The translations under genes and the position numbers were made by a program. The notes beneath the pieces are model-generated. The model was not told the origin of the DNA. It saw only the letters and a program-made list of their open reading frames with translations, and ran no database searches. Shown here piece after piece: positions 15,933-25,950 of a DNA stretch of 64,000 nucleotides. Position 1 is the first letter of the stretch. Every line of letters starts with the position of its first letter. This DNA is from Streptomyces armeniacus (GTDB lineage Bacteria > Actinomycetota > Actinomycetes > Streptomycetales > Streptomycetaceae). The stretch spans positions 1,474,369 through 1,538,368 of the forward strand of contig NZ_CP031320.1 in assembly GCF_003355155.1 (NCBI RefSeq). Direction: 5' to 3'.

Positions 15933-18131
15933 TCAACCTCCGTTTCCGGCCTCCTCGCGGATCTTGTCGGCGAGGTGCTGCGGCATCGGCTCGTGGCGCG
16001 CGTACGCGCGGGAGAACCGGCCGGTACCGTGCGACAGCGAGCGCAGGTCCACCGCGTACCGGCTGATCTCGATCTCCGGGATCTCCGCCCGTACGCGGGT
16101 GTTGCCGTCGTCCGTCTGCTCCGTGCCGACGACGCGGCCGCGCCGCCCGGACAGGTCGCTCATCACCTGCCCGACGTACTCCTCGGCGACGGTCACCCCG
16201 ATCTCGGCGACCGGTTCCAGGAGTTGGATCTGCGTCTGGGCGGCGCACTCGCGGAGCGCGAGCGCCCCCGCCGTCTGGAACGCGGCGTCGGAGGAGTCCA
16301 CGGAGTGCGCCTTGCCGTCGAGCAGGGTGACCCGTACGTCCTCCAGCGGGTACCCGGCGGCGACGCCCTTCGCCGCCTGCGCGCGCACCCCCTTCTCCAC
16401 GGACGGGATGAACTGCCGCGGCACCGCGCCGCCCACGACCTTGTCGACGAACTCGATTCCGGAACCGCCCGGCAGCGGCTCCACCGTGATCTCGCAGATG
16501 GCGAACTGGCCGTGCCCGCCGGACTGCTTGACGTGCCGGCCGCGCCCCGCGGCCCGTGCGGCGAAGGTCTCGCGCAGCGGTACGCGGTGCGGCACCGCGT
16601 CCACCTGTACGCCGTAACGGGTGCGCAGCCGCTCCAGAGCCACGTCCACGTGCGCCTCGCCCAGGCACCACAGGACCACCTGGCGGGTGTCCGGGTTCTG
16701 CTCGAGCCGCATCGTCGGGTCCTCGGCCACGAGCCGGGAGAGGCCCTGCGACAGCTTGTCCTCGTCCGCCTTGCTGTGCGCCTGGATGGCGATCGGCAGC
16801 AGCGGGTCCGGCATGTCCCACGGCTCCATCAGCAGCGGACCGGCCTTGGCCGAAAGCGTGTCCCCGGTCTCCGCGCGGCTCAGCTTCGCCACGCAGGCCA
16901 TGTCGCCCGCGATGGCACGGGCCAGCGCGCGCTGCTGCTTGCCGAACGGGGCGGAGAGGGCGCCGACGCGCTCGTCCACGTCGTGGTCCTCGTGCCCGCG
17001 GTCCTCCAGCCCGTGCCCGGAGACATGGACCGTCTCGTCGGGCCGCAGCGTGCCGGAGAAGACCCGTACGAGCGAGATCCGGCCGACGTACGGGTCGGAG
17101 GACGTCTTCACGACCTCGGCGGCGAGTGGTCCCTCCGGATCGCAGGCCAGCGGCGGGCGCGGGGCGCCCTGCGGGGTGGTGACGGCGGGGATCTCGCGCT
17201 CCTCGGGCGTCGGGAAGCCGCCGGTGATCAGCTCCAGCAGCTCCACGGTGCCGAGCCCCTGCTTCGCTCCCTCGCCGGCCGGCGCGGCGGCGAGCACGGG
17301 ATGGAAGACGCCGCGCGCGACGGCCTTCTCCAGGTCCGTGACGAGCGTCTTGACGTCGCACTCCTCGCCGCCCAGATAGCGGTCCATCAGGGACTCGTCC
17401 TCGCTCTCGGCGATGATCCCCTCGATGAGCCGGTTACGGGCCTCCTCGATCAGCGGCAGATGCTCCGGGTCGGGGTCGCGGTCCTTCCGCGCGCCCTGCG
17501 AGTAGTCGAACACCCGCTGTGACAGCAGTCCGATCAGGCCGGCCACGGGCGCGTGCCCGTCGGGGCCCTCGTCGCCGTACAGCGGCAGGTACAGCGGGAC
17601 CACGGCGTCGGGGTCGTCGCCGCCGAAGACCCGCTGGCAGACCGCCGTCATCTCGTCGAAGTCCGCTCGCGCCGCCTCCAAATGGGTGACGACCAGCGCG
17701 CGCGGCATCCCCACGGACGCGCACTCCTCCCACACCAGTTTGGTCGCGCCGTCCACGCCGTCCGCCGCCGAGACGACGAAGAGGGCCGCGTCCGCTGCCC
17801 GCAGACCGGCCCTCAACTCCCCGACGAAATCGGCGTATCCGGGGGTGTCCAGTAGATTGATCTTGATGCCGTTGTACTCCACCGGCACCAGTGACAGCTG
17901 CACCGAGCGTTGCTGCCGGTGTTCGATCTCGTCGTAGTCGGACAGGCACCCCCCGTCCTCCACCCGGCCCGCCCGGCTCACCGCTCCCGAGGCCTGTGCC
18001 AGCGCCTCGACCAGGGTGGTCTTTCCGGATCCGCTGTGGCCGACCAGTACCACGTTCCGAATGGATGCGGGCCGGTCGGCCGTTTGTGCCCTGCCGGCGG
18101 CTCCGGGGTGTGTGCTCGCCTTGTCGCCCAT
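15933..18131 (-). CDS. elongation factor G-like GTPase (EF-G2 type)
   Basis: A 732-residue EF-G homologue. P-loop GHSGSGKT is at 31-38 and DTPGYAD at 95-101. The usual NKxD is replaced by THLE at 149-152, and switch I reads RSVQLS rather than RGIT. EF-G domains II-V follow. A distinct EF-G2/FusA2 clade with such changes is common in actinobacteria beside the canonical fusA; its ribosomal role is unclear and it may not supply ordinary translocation. ATG 18131 has AGGCGGG upstream. It is divergent from the PI-phosphate synthase gene. Confidence 0.87.
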   Translation of the reverse strand: MGDKASTHPGAAGRAQTADRPASIRNVVLVGHSGSGKTTLVEALAQASGAVSRAGRVEDGGCLSDYDEIEHRQQRSVQLSLVPVEYNGIKINLLDTPGYADFVGELRAGLRAADAALFVVSAADGVDGATKLVWEECASVGMPRALVVTHLEAARADFDEMTAVCQRVFGGDDPDAVVPLYLPLYGDEGPDGHAPVAGLIGLLSQRVFDYSQGARKDRDPDPEHLPLIEEARNRLIEGIIAESEDESLMDRYLGGEECDVKTLVTDLEKAVARGVFHPVLAAAPAGEGAKQGLGTVELLELITGGFPTPEEREIPAVTTPQGAPRPPLACDPEGPLAAEVVKTSSDPYVGRISLVRVFSGTLRPDETVHVSGHGLEDRGHEDHDVDERVGALSAPFGKQQRALARAIAGDMACVAKLSRAETGDTLSAKAGPLLMEPWDMPDPLLPIAIQAHSKADEDKLSQGLSRLVAEDPTMRLEQNPDTRQVVLWCLGEAHVDVALERLRTRYGVQVDAVPHRVPLRETFAARAAGRGRHVKQSGGHGQFAICEITVEPLPGGSGIEFVDKVVGGAVPRQFIPSVEKGVRAQAAKGVAAGYPLEDVRVTLLDGKAHSVDSSDAAFQTAGALALRECAAQTQIQLLEPVAEIGVTVAEEYVGQVMSDLSGRRGRVVGTEQTDDGNTRVRAEIPEIEISRYAVDLRSLSHGTGRFSRAYARHEPMPQHLADKIREEAGNGG

Positions 18132-18336
18132 CGTGTCCCGCCTTCCGGTCGACACCTGCTGGACTGGGGTCGCGAAAACCGCGGTACGTTCGAGCTTTCC
18201 ACCGGTGTCACCGATCGTCCATACGTCGCGCAGGGTGCCCTGCCCGCGCGGACCGACCGGCGGCGCCTGACTACGATGGTCACCCCCCGGCGGCATCTCG
18301 GCCGCCCGGTTACGTTTTCGACCCTCCGGGAAGGCC

Positions 18337-19128
18337 ATGCTGAACAAGTACGCGCGTGCTTTCTTCACGCGTGTTCTCACACCGTTCGCCACCCTGCTGC
18401 TGCGTCTCGGCGTGAGCCCGGACGCGGTCACACTCGCCGGCACGGGCGGAGTGATGGCGGGCGCGCTGGCCTTCTACCCCAGGGGCGAGTTCTTCTGGGG
18501 CACCGTCGTGATCACCCTCTTCGTGTTCTCGGACCTGGTGGACGGGAACATGGCGCGCCAACTGGGCCGCTCCAGCCGCTGGGGCGCCTTCCTGGACTCC
18601 ACGCTGGACCGGGTCGCGGACGCGGCGATCTTCTCCGGGCTGGCGCTCTGGTACGCGGGCGGCGGCGACGATCTCGTCCTCTGCGCGGTCACGCTGTTCT
18701 GCCTGGCCAGCGGCCAGGTGGTGTCGTACACGAAGGCGCGCGGCGAGAGCATCGGGCTGCCTGTGCGGGTGAACGGGCTGGTGGAACGCGCCGAACGCCT
18801 CGTCTACACGCTCGTCGCGGCCGGCTTCGCCGGGCTGCACAAGTTCGGCGTCCCGTACATCGAGTGGCTGCTGCCGATCGCCCTGTGGGCCGTCGCCGTC
18901 GGCTCGCTGGTCACCCTCGGGCAGCGCGTGGTGACCGTACGGCGCGAGTCGGCGGAGGCGGACGCGGCGGACGCGGCGGCCCGTACGGAAGCGGACGGGG
19001 CGGCCCGTACGGGCACGGACGCGGCGGCCCGTAAGGACGCGGATCCGGCCGGCGCCGGGGATGCGGACGCGGCGACCGGGCAGGAGCAGGGCAGCAGCAC
19101 CGGGCAGGGGCAGGGAAGCGAGGCGTGA
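18337..19128 (+). CDS. phosphatidylinositol phosphate synthase (CDP-alcohol phosphatidyltransferase)
   Basis: A 263-residue membrane enzyme. The CDP-alcohol phosphotransferase signature D-x2-DG-x2-AR-x8-G-x3-D-x3-D is seen at DLVDGNMARQLGRSS...GAFLDSTLD. It joins inositol-1-phosphate to CDP-diacylglycerol, the first step to PI and PIMs, as its operon partners confirm. Five to six membrane helices are predicted. The last 50 residues are a low-complexity Ala/Asp/Thr/Gly/Gln tail without counterpart in the catalytic family. It overlaps the next gene by TGATG. Often named pgsA in actinobacteria, although it is not a PG-phosphate synthase. Confidence 0.9.
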   Translation: MLNKYARAFFTRVLTPFATLLLRLGVSPDAVTLAGTGGVMAGALAFYPRGEFFWGTVVITLFVFSDLVDGNMARQLGRSSRWGAFLDSTLDRVADAAIFSGLALWYAGGGDDLVLCAVTLFCLASGQVVSYTKARGESIGLPVRVNGLVERAERLVYTLVAAGFAGLHKFGVPYIEWLLPIALWAVAVGSLVTLGQRVVTVRRESAEADAADAAARTEADGAARTGTDAAARKDADPAGAGDADAATGQEQGSSTGQGQGSEA

Positions 19129-20078
19129 TGGCCCGGGCGCGGACGAGCGGTGCCGGTGAGTCGGCCGGTCCCACGGTGCGGGACCGGCTGACCGACTCGC
19201 TGTACGCCCTCGGCTGGGGCGGCGTGAAACGGCTGCCCGAGCCCACCGCCGTACGCCTCGGGCGGCGCATCGCCGACACCGCCTGGAAGCGCCGCGGCAA
19301 GGGCGTCGTACAGCTGGAGCGGAACCTCGCCCGCGTCGTGCCGGACGCCTCACCGGAGCGGCTCGCGGAGCTCTCACGGGCGGGCATGCGCTCGTACCTG
19401 CGGTACTGGATGGAGTCCTTCCGGCTGCCCGTGTGGAGCGACGAACTGATCGCCGAACGCGTCGTCATCCACGACGTCCACCGGCTGACCGACGGCATCG
19501 CCTCCGACCGGGGCGTCATCCTCGCCCTCCCGCACCTCGGCAACTGGGACCTCGCCGCCGCCTGGCTGACCACCCGACTGCGGACGCCGTTCACCACGGT
19601 CGCGGAGCGGCTGAAGCCGGAGTCGCTGTACGACCGCTTCGTCGCGTACCGCGAGAGCCTCGGCATGGAGGTGCTGCCGCACGAGGGCGGCGCCGCCTTC
19701 GGCACCCTCGCCCGGCGGCTGCGGGCGGGCGGACTCGTCTGCCTGGTGGCCGACCGCGACCTGTCCACCTCGGGGCTCGAGGTGAAATTCTTCGGAGACA
19801 CGGCCCGTATGCCCGGCGGACCCGCCATGCTGGCCCAGCAGACCGGGGCGATGCTGCTCCCGGTGACGCTGTGGTTCGACGACACGCCGGTGCTGAAGGG
19901 CCGGGTGTACCCGCCGGTGGAGGTGCCCGAACTGGGCACCCGCCGGGAGAAGGCACAGGTCATGACGCAGGCCATGGCGGACGTCTTCGCCTCCGGGATC
20001 GCCGAGCACCCGGAGGACTGGCACATGCTGCAGCGGTTCTGGGTCTCCGACCTCGGCCCAGGTGAGGAGCTCCGTTGA
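19128..20078 (+). CDS. phosphatidylinositol mannoside acyltransferase (PatA-like)
   Basis: A 316-residue lysophospholipid-acyltransferase-family enzyme. The catalytic HX4D motif is HLGNWD near residue 130, with the family segments VADRDLSTSGLEVKFFGD and PGGPAMLAQQTGA. The homologue PatA acylates the mannose of PIM in the membrane. ATG 19128 overlaps the previous stop (TGATG), and its own stop overlaps the PimA start (TTGA), giving a tightly coupled three-gene operon. Confidence 0.9.
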   Translation: MARARTSGAGESAGPTVRDRLTDSLYALGWGGVKRLPEPTAVRLGRRIADTAWKRRGKGVVQLERNLARVVPDASPERLAELSRAGMRSYLRYWMESFRLPVWSDELIAERVVIHDVHRLTDGIASDRGVILALPHLGNWDLAAAWLTTRLRTPFTTVAERLKPESLYDRFVAYRESLGMEVLPHEGGAAFGTLARRLRAGGLVCLVADRDLSTSGLEVKFFGDTARMPGGPAMLAQQTGAMLLPVTLWFDDTPVLKGRVYPPVEVPELGTRREKAQVMTQAMADVFASGIAEHPEDWHMLQRFWVSDLGPGEELR

Positions 20079-21238
20079 GGATCGGGATCGTCTGCCCGTA
20101 CTCCTGGGACGTTCCCGGGGGCGTCCAGCTGCACATCCGCGACCTGTCGGAGCACCTCGTACGGGAGGGGCACGACGTCTCCGTGCTGGCGCCGTCCGAC
20201 GACGAGACGCCGCTCCCGTGGTACGTGGTGTCCGCCGGCCGCGCCGTGCCCGTGCCGTACAACGGCTCGGTCGCGCGGCTCAACTTCGGCTTCCTGTCCG
20301 CCGCCCGCGTACGCCGCTGGGTGCACGACGGGGACTTCGACGTGCTGCACATCCACGAGCCCGCCACGCCGTCCCTGGCGCTGCTGGCCTGCTGGGCGGC
20401 GCAGGGCCCGATCGTCGCCACCTTCCACACCTCCAACCCGCGGTCGCGGGCGATGATCGCGGCGTACCCGATCCTGCAGCCCGCCCTGGAGAAGATCAGC
20501 GCGCGCATCGCGGTGAGCGAGTACGCCCGCCGCACGTTCGTCGAGCATCTGGGCGGCGACGCCGTGGTGATCCCGAACGGCGTCGACGTCGGCTTCTTCG
20601 CGGAGGCCGCGCCCAAGCGCGAGTGGCAGGACGGGACGATCGGCTTCATCGGCCGTATCGACGAGCCCCGCAAGGGACTTCCGGTACTGATCAAGGCACT
20701 CCCGCGGATTCTGGAGGCGCTGCCCGGCACGCGGCTGCTGGTGGCGGGGCGCGGCGACGAGGAGGAGGCCGTCGCCGGGCTGCCGGCCGAGCTGCGCGGC
20801 AGGGTGGAGTTCCTCGGCATGGTCAGCGACGAGGACAAGGCGCGGCTGCTGCGCAGCGTGGACCTGTACGTCGCGCCCAACACCGGCGGCGAGTCCTTCG
20901 GCATAATCCTGGTGGAGGCGATGTCCTCCGGCGCCCCGGTGCTCGCCAGCGACCTGGACGCGTTCGCGCAGGTGCTGGACGGCGGCGAGGCCGGCCAGCT
21001 GTTCGCGGGCGGCGACCCCGACGCCCTGGCCGACGCCGCCGTCGGACTGCTCGGCGACCCCGCGCGGCGCGCGGAGCTGCGCGAGCGCGGCCGGCGGCAC
21101 GTGCGGCGCTTCGACTGGTCCACGGTCGGCGCGGACATCCTCTCCGTCTACGAGACCGTGACCGACGGCGCCACCTCCGTCGCCCCCGACGAACGCACCG
21201 GCCTGCGCGCCCGGTTCGGCCTGGCGGCACGGGAGTGA
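20075..21238 (+). CDS. pimA: phosphatidylinositol alpha-mannosyltransferase PimA
   Basis: A 387-residue GT-B (GT4) glycosyltransferase. It has an N-terminal GGVQLHIRDLSEHLV loop, HEPATPS, the GRIDEPRKGL donor-site motif, and the EX7E motif in GESFGIILVEAMSSGAPV. PimA transfers mannose from GDP-mannose to PI on the inner leaflet. The start is a TTG that overlaps the upstream stop, with GAGGAG 5 nt before it; no other start fits the N-terminal strand MRIGIVCPYS. The last 25 residues are variable. Confidence 0.93.
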   Translation: MRIGIVCPYSWDVPGGVQLHIRDLSEHLVREGHDVSVLAPSDDETPLPWYVVSAGRAVPVPYNGSVARLNFGFLSAARVRRWVHDGDFDVLHIHEPATPSLALLACWAAQGPIVATFHTSNPRSRAMIAAYPILQPALEKISARIAVSEYARRTFVEHLGGDAVVIPNGVDVGFFAEAAPKREWQDGTIGFIGRIDEPRKGLPVLIKALPRILEALPGTRLLVAGRGDEEEAVAGLPAELRGRVEFLGMVSDEDKARLLRSVDLYVAPNTGGESFGIILVEAMSSGAPVLASDLDAFAQVLDGGEAGQLFAGGDPDALADAAVGLLGDPARRAELRERGRRHVRRFDWSTVGADILSVYETVTDGATSVAPDERTGLRARFGLAARE

Positions 21239-21323
21239 CCGGCCGGGCGAGAATGCGCGCGGAGGAACCGCGCGTTCCGGCCCGGCGCCCACCGGACGTT
21301 CCGGCAAAGGACAGCTGATCACC

Positions 21324-21875
21324 ATGACCACCCTCATCTGGATCGCCGTCGCACTCCTGCTGGTCGCCGTCTACCTCAGCTGGACGGCCGGCCGGCTGGA
21401 CCGGCTGCACTCCCGTATCGACGCGGCCAGGGCCGCGCTGGACGCCCAACTGCTGCGCCGCGCCTCCATCGCACAGGAGCTGGCCACCGCCGGCGTCCTC
21501 GACCCGGCCGCCTCGATGGTGCTCTACCAGGCCGCGCACCACGCCCGGCAGGCCGCGGAGGAGCAGCGGGAGGTCGCGGAGAGCGAGCTGAGCCAGTCGC
21601 TGCGCGCGGTGTTCGCCGAGCCGGGCCAGCTGGAGGCCGTACGGGCGGCGCCGGGCGGCGCGGACACGGCGGCCGAACTCGGCGCGGCCGTACGGCGGGT
21701 GCCGATGGCGCGGCGCTTCCACAACGACTCCGTACGGGCGGCCCGCGCGCTGCGGCGGCACCGTACGGTGCGCTGGTTCCGGCTGGCGGGGCACGCGCCT
21801 TCGCCGCTGGCGTTCGAGATGGACGACGAGCCGCCCGGCGTACTGGCCGACCGGACCAACAGCGCGGCGCCGTAA
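21324..21875 (+). CDS. LemA-like single-pass membrane protein
   Basis: A 183-residue protein with an N-terminal membrane anchor (LIWIAVALLLVAVYLSW) and then long amphipathic helices (RLDRLHSRIDAARAALDAQL, RFHNDSVRAARALRRHRTV) that resemble the LemA helical hairpin. No catalytic motif. It trails the PIM operon by 85 bp with AAGGAC upstream and may be co-transcribed. Valine-arginine pairs here are repeatedly written GTA CGG, part of a notable CGTACG excess. Confidence 0.7.
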   Translation: MTTLIWIAVALLLVAVYLSWTAGRLDRLHSRIDAARAALDAQLLRRASIAQELATAGVLDPAASMVLYQAAHHARQAAEEQREVAESELSQSLRAVFAEPGQLEAVRAAPGGADTAAELGAAVRRVPMARRFHNDSVRAARALRRHRTVRWFRLAGHAPSPLAFEMDDEPPGVLADRTNSAAP

Positions 21876-22064
21876 GGCGGGTGCGGCGCCCCGCCGGGGC
21901 CCGACGTACGGGCACGGCGCCGCCGAAGCCGCGGCGGGAAGGGCCACGTACCAGGCCACCGCACGCGGATTGGCCCTTTCCGCGGACCGCCCGCATCGGG
22001 GAGTGTGAAGACACGGGCCTACCATTGGTCCTGTCACACTTTTTCCGTCGAGTGAGGTCAAACC

Positions 22065-22994
22065 GTGTCCAGCACTTCCCCTGCCTCGTCCCAGGCCGCT
22101 CCCGGCAGCACCCCCGAGACGGGCACCGCGCGCGTCAAGCGCGGCATGGCCGAGCAGCTCAAGGGCGGCGTGATCATGGACGTCGTCACGCCGGAGGAGG
22201 CGAAGATCGCCGAGGACGCCGGCGCCGTCGCGGTCATGGCGCTGGAGCGGGTCCCGGCCGACATCCGCAAGGACGGCGGCGTCGCGCGCATGTCCGACCC
22301 CGACATGATCGACGGGATCATCGGGGCCGTCTCGATCCCGGTGATGGCCAAGTCCCGGATCGGCCACTTCGTCGAGGCGCAGCTGCTCCAGGCGCTGGGC
22401 GTCGACTACATCGACGAGTCCGAGGTGCTGACCCCGGCCGACGAGGTCAACCACAGCGACAAGTGGTCCTTCACCACCCCGTTCGTCTGCGGCGCCACCA
22501 ACCTCGGCGAGGCCCTGCGGCGGATCTCCGAGGGCGCGGCCATGATCCGTTCCAAGGGCGAGGCCGGTACGGGGAACGTTGTCGAGGCCGTCCGCCACAT
22601 GCGGCAGATCAAGGCCGAGATCGGCCGGCTCAAGACGCTGGACAACCACGAGCTGTACGCCGCCGCCAAGGAGCTGCGCGCCCCGTACGAGCTGGTCCGC
22701 GAGGTCGCCGAGCTGGGCAAGCTGCCCGTCGTGCTGTTCTCCGCGGGCGGCGTCGCCACCCCCGCCGACGCCGCGCTGATGCGGCAGCTGGGCGCGGAGG
22801 GCGTGTTCGTCGGCTCGGGCATCTTCAAGTCCGGTGACCCGGCGAAGCGTGCCGCCGCCATCGTGAAGGCCACCACCTTCTACGACGACCCCAAGGTCAT
22901 CGCGGACGCGTCGCGCGGCCTCGGCGAGGCCATGGTCGGCATCAACTGCGACACCCTGCCGGAGTCCGAGCGGTACGCCTCGCGCGGCTGGTGA
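22065..22994 (+). CDS. pdxS: pyridoxal 5'-phosphate synthase subunit PdxS
   Basis: A 309-residue TIM-barrel synthase. [33 protein letters not shown] and the [16 protein letters not shown] phosphate-binding loop are near-invariant in the family. It makes PLP from ribose 5-phosphate, glyceraldehyde 3-phosphate and ammonia supplied by PdxT. The N-terminal 20 residues are a Ser/Pro/Thr extension. The GTG start is in a short leader after a 189-bp gap, so it likely has its own promoter. Confidence 0.97.
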   Translation: MSSTSPASSQAAPGSTPETGTARVKRGMAEQLKGGVIMDVVTPEEAKIAEDAGAVAVMALERVPADIRKDGGVARMSDPDMIDGIIGAVSIPVMAKSRIGHFVEAQLLQALGVDYIDESEVLTPADEVNHSDKWSFTTPFVCGATNLGEALRRISEGAAMIRSKGEAGTGNVVEAVRHMRQIKAEIGRLKTLDNHELYAAAKELRAPYELVREVAELGKLPVVLFSAGGVATPADAALMRQLGAEGVFVGSGIFKSGDPAKRAAAIVKATTFYDDPKVIADASRGLGEAMVGINCDTLPESERYASRGW

Positions 22995-23008
22995 ACGAGT
23001 CCTCCGCA

Positions 23009-23035
23009 GGCGGCCCGCCGGTCCGGCGGGCCGCC
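23009..23035. terminator. intercistronic hairpin between pdxS and pdxT
   Basis: GGCGGCCCGCCG-GTC-CGGCGGGCCGCC forms a perfect 12-bp stem that ends 24 nt before the pdxT start. Within a two-gene operon it may act as a partial terminator or mRNA stabiliser, setting a PdxS excess over PdxT. Confidence 0.6.
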
Positions 23036-23058
23036 TCCGCACGTGACGAGAGGTGAAC

Positions 23059-23649
23059 GTGAGCAACCCCGTAATCGGCGTCCTGGCGCTTCAGGGCGAC
23101 GTCCGTGAGCACTTCGCCGCGCTCGCGGGCGCCGGCGCGGAAGCGCGTACGGTGCGCCGCCCCGAGGAGCTGGCGGCGGTCGACGGGCTGGTCATACCCG
23201 GCGGCGAGTCCACCACCATCTCCAAGCTGGCCACGGCCTTCGGGCTGCTGGAGCCGCTGCGCGAGCGGGTACGGGCGGGCATGCCCGCGTACGGCTCCTG
23301 CGCGGGCATGATCATGCTCGCGGACAAGATCCTCGACCCCCGCTCCGGCCAGGAGACGGTCGGCGGCATCGACATGATCGTGCGCCGGAACGCGTTCGGG
23401 CGGCAGAACGAGTCGTTCGAGGCGTCCCTCGACATGGCGGACGTCGAGGGCGGCCCGGTCGAGGGCGTGTTCATCCGCGCACCGTGGGTGGAGTCGACGG
23501 GCGCGGGGGTGCGTATCCTCGCGCGGTACGACGGCCATCCGGTCGCCGTACGCCAGGGCCGGCTGCTCGCCACGTCCTTCCACCCCGAACTGACCGGTGA
23601 CCACCGGGTGCACGGGGCGTTTGTCCAGATGGTGCGCGCGGAGGGCTGA
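23059..23649 (+). CDS. pdxT: PLP synthase glutaminase subunit PdxT
   Basis: A 196-residue class I glutaminase. [12 protein letters not shown] opens the fold. The oxyanion [10 protein letters not shown], the nucleophile in AYGSCAGMI, and the FHPELTGD histidine/glutamate complete the triad. It supplies ammonia to PdxS. Two in-frame GTGs exist. That at 23059 has GAGAGG correctly spaced, whereas for 23053 the same bases overlap the codon, so 23059 is chosen. Confidence 0.96.
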   Translation: MSNPVIGVLALQGDVREHFAALAGAGAEARTVRRPEELAAVDGLVIPGGESTTISKLATAFGLLEPLRERVRAGMPAYGSCAGMIMLADKILDPRSGQETVGGIDMIVRRNAFGRQNESFEASLDMADVEGGPVEGVFIRAPWVESTGAGVRILARYDGHPVAVRQGRLLATSFHPELTGDHRVHGAFVQMVRAEG

Positions 23650-23718
23650 CCTGCGGACGGTAGGATCTGACCCGAGCACAATCCGTGGATCTGTCGGTGA
23701 CATCGAAGGAGCGAGGCT

Positions 23719-24471
23719 GTGTCCGGCCACTCTAAGTGGGCAACCACCAAGCACAAGAAGGCCGTGATCGATGCCAAGCGCGGCAAGCTCTTCGCGAAGC
23801 TGATCAAGAACGTGGAGGTCGCGGCGCGTACGGGAGGTGCCGACCCCGACGGCAACCCCACGCTCTACGACGCGATCCAGAAGGCGAAGAAGAACTCGGT
23901 CCCGAACAAGAACATCGACAGCGCGGTCAAGCGCGGCGCCGGACTCGAGGCGGGCGGCGCCGACTACGAGACCATCATGTACGAGGGCTACGGCCCCAAC
24001 GGTGTCGCCGTCCTGATCGAGTGCCTCACCGACAACCGGAACCGCGCCGCCTCCGACGTACGGGTCGCCATGACCCGTAACGGCGGCTCGATGGCCGACC
24101 CCGGCTCCGTCTCGTACCTCTTCAACCGCAAGGGCGTCGTCATCGTGCCCAAGGGCGAGCTGAGCGAGGACGACGTGCTGGGCGCCGTCCTCGACGCGGG
24201 CGTCGAGGACGTCAACGACCTCGGTGAGAACTTCGAGGTGATCAGCGAGGCCACCGACCTGGTCGCGGTCCGCACCGCCCTCGTCGACGCGGGCATCGAC
24301 TACGAGTCGGCCGACAACAACTTCGTGCCCAGCGTGCAGGTCGAGCTGGACGAGGAAGGCGCGCGCAAGATCTTCAAGCTGATCGACGCGCTGGAGGACA
24401 GCGACGACGTGCAGAACGTCTTCGCCAACTTCGACGTCTCCGACGAGGTCATGGCGAAGGTCGACGCCTGA
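23719..24471 (+). CDS. yebC: YebC/PmpR-family protein
   Basis: A 250-residue YebC-family protein starting [20 protein letters not shown], the family signature. [20 protein letters not shown] lies in domain 2 and an acidic C-terminus follows. YebC proteins associate with ribosomes to resolve stalls at difficult sequences such as proline runs; some were described as transcription regulators. GTG 23719 has GGAGCGAGG upstream. The order before ruvC is conserved across bacteria. Confidence 0.95.
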   Translation: MSGHSKWATTKHKKAVIDAKRGKLFAKLIKNVEVAARTGGADPDGNPTLYDAIQKAKKNSVPNKNIDSAVKRGAGLEAGGADYETIMYEGYGPNGVAVLIECLTDNRNRAASDVRVAMTRNGGSMADPGSVSYLFNRKGVVIVPKGELSEDDVLGAVLDAGVEDVNDLGENFEVISEATDLVAVRTALVDAGIDYESADNNFVPSVQVELDEEGARKIFKLIDALEDSDDVQNVFANFDVSDEVMAKVDA

Positions 24472-24597
24472 GGCACGCCCGTACGCCTTCTTCCGCGCGG
24501 CCCGTCGGCGTTGTCAGTGCCGGCGGCTAGCCTGCGGGAACAACGGGCAGCGGCCGGCCACGCGGAGGTCCGGCCGTACGGGACGAGGGGAGGCGCC

Positions 24598-25227
24598 GTG
24601 CGCGTGCTGGGTGTTGACCCCGGGCTGACCCGCTGCGGCATCGGCGTCGTCGAGGGCGCCGCCGGGCGTCCGCTGCGGATGACGGCGGTCGGCGTCGTGC
24701 GGACGACCGCGGACGCCGACATCGCCGAGCGCCTCGTCCTCATCGAGCGCGGCATGGACGAGTGGCTGGACACGTACCGGCCCGAAGTCGTCGCCGTGGA
24801 GCGGGTGTTCAGCCAGCACAACGTCAGCACCGTGATGGGCACGGCGCAGGCCAGCGCCGTCGCCATGCTGTGCGCGGCGCGCCGCGGGCTGCCCGTCGCG
24901 CTGCACACGCCCAGCGAGGTCAAGGCCGCCGTGACGGGCACGGGCCGGGCCGGCAAGGCCCAGGTCGGCGCCATGGTGACGCGGCTGCTGCGGCTCGACG
25001 CGCCGCCCCGGCCCGCCGACGCGGCCGACGCGCTGGCCCTGGCCATCTGCCACATCTGGCGCGCCCCCGCGCTCAACCGGCTCCAGCAGGCGCACGCCGC
25101 CGTCGCCAACGGGCCCCGCCCCGGCGGGAGACCGGCCACAGCGGGCCGGAAACCCGGGGGCACCCCGAGCGCGAACCCAGGCACCCCGAGCGGGACTCCA
25201 GGCTCACCGAAAGGCCGTACCCCATGA
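24598..25227 (+). CDS. ruvC: Holliday junction resolvase RuvC
   Basis: A 209-residue RuvC with catalytic D7 in [12 protein letters not shown], glutamate in VVAVERVF, and the acidic [13 protein letters not shown] pair. It cuts branch-migrated four-way junctions with RuvAB. GTG 24598 follows GAGGGGAGG. About 40 C-terminal residues form a Gly/Pro/Thr repeat tail ([19 protein letters not shown]) beyond the fold. The stop overlaps ruvA by ATGA. Confidence 0.95.
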   Translation: MRVLGVDPGLTRCGIGVVEGAAGRPLRMTAVGVVRTTADADIAERLVLIERGMDEWLDTYRPEVVAVERVFSQHNVSTVMGTAQASAVAMLCAARRGLPVALHTPSEVKAAVTGTGRAGKAQVGAMVTRLLRLDAPPRPADAADALALAICHIWRAPALNRLQQAHAAVANGPRPGGRPATAGRKPGGTPSANPGTPSGTPGSPKGRTP

Positions 25228-25856
25228 TCGCCTTCGTCTCCGGGCCGGTCGCCGCCCTCGCCCCGGACACCGCCGTGGTCGAGGTCGGCGGCGTCGGCAT
25301 GGCCGTCCAGTGCACCCCGGACACCCTCTCCGGGCTGCGCGTCGGCCAGCACGCCAAGCTCGCCACCTCGCTGGTCGTACGGGAGGACTCGCTCACGCTC
25401 TACGGCTTCGCGGACGACGACGAGCGGCAGACGTTCGAACTCCTCCAGACCGCCAGCGGCGTGGGGCCCCGGCTCGCCCAGGCCATGCTGGCCGTGCACA
25501 GCCCGGACGCGCTGCGGCGCGCGGTCTCCCTGGGCGACGAGAAGGCGCTGACCGCCGTGCCGGGCATCGGCAAGAAGGGCGCGCAGAAGCTGCTGCTGGA
25601 GCTCAAGGACCGGCTCGGCGAGCCGCTGGGCACCGGCATCCCGCAGGGCGCGCGCCGCCCCGCCGCCACCGGCCCCGCCTCGTGGCAGGAGCAGCTGCTG
25701 TCCGCCCTGCTCGGGCTGGGGTACGCGGCGCGCGAGGCCGAGGAGGCCGTGGCCGCCGTCGCGCCGCAGGCGGAGGCGGCCGCCGCCGACGGGGGCACGC
25801 CTCCGGTCGCCCAACTCCTGCGCGCCGCGCTCCAGTCGCTGAACCGCGCGCGCTGA
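25224..25856 (+). CDS. ruvA: Holliday junction branch-migration protein RuvA
   Basis: A 210-residue RuvA. An OB-fold N-terminus ([23 protein letters not shown]) is followed by helix-hairpin-helix motifs ([16 protein letters not shown] and [20 protein letters not shown]) and the C-terminal RuvB-binding domain ([19 protein letters not shown]). The tetramer holds the junction for RuvB. It starts inside the ruvC stop. Confidence 0.96.
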   Translation: MIAFVSGPVAALAPDTAVVEVGGVGMAVQCTPDTLSGLRVGQHAKLATSLVVREDSLTLYGFADDDERQTFELLQTASGVGPRLAQAMLAVHSPDALRRAVSLGDEKALTAVPGIGKKGAQKLLLELKDRLGEPLGTGIPQGARRPAATGPASWQEQLLSALLGLGYAAREAEEAVAAVAPQAEAAAADGGTPPVAQLLRAALQSLNRAR

Positions 25857-25950
25857 GCGGCGCCGCCGGCCGTACACAGCCGCCGTACGCACGCGCCGTA
25901 CGACCCCGCCGCACGCAACGCCCAACGCACCACGACCCGAGGCTGACCTC

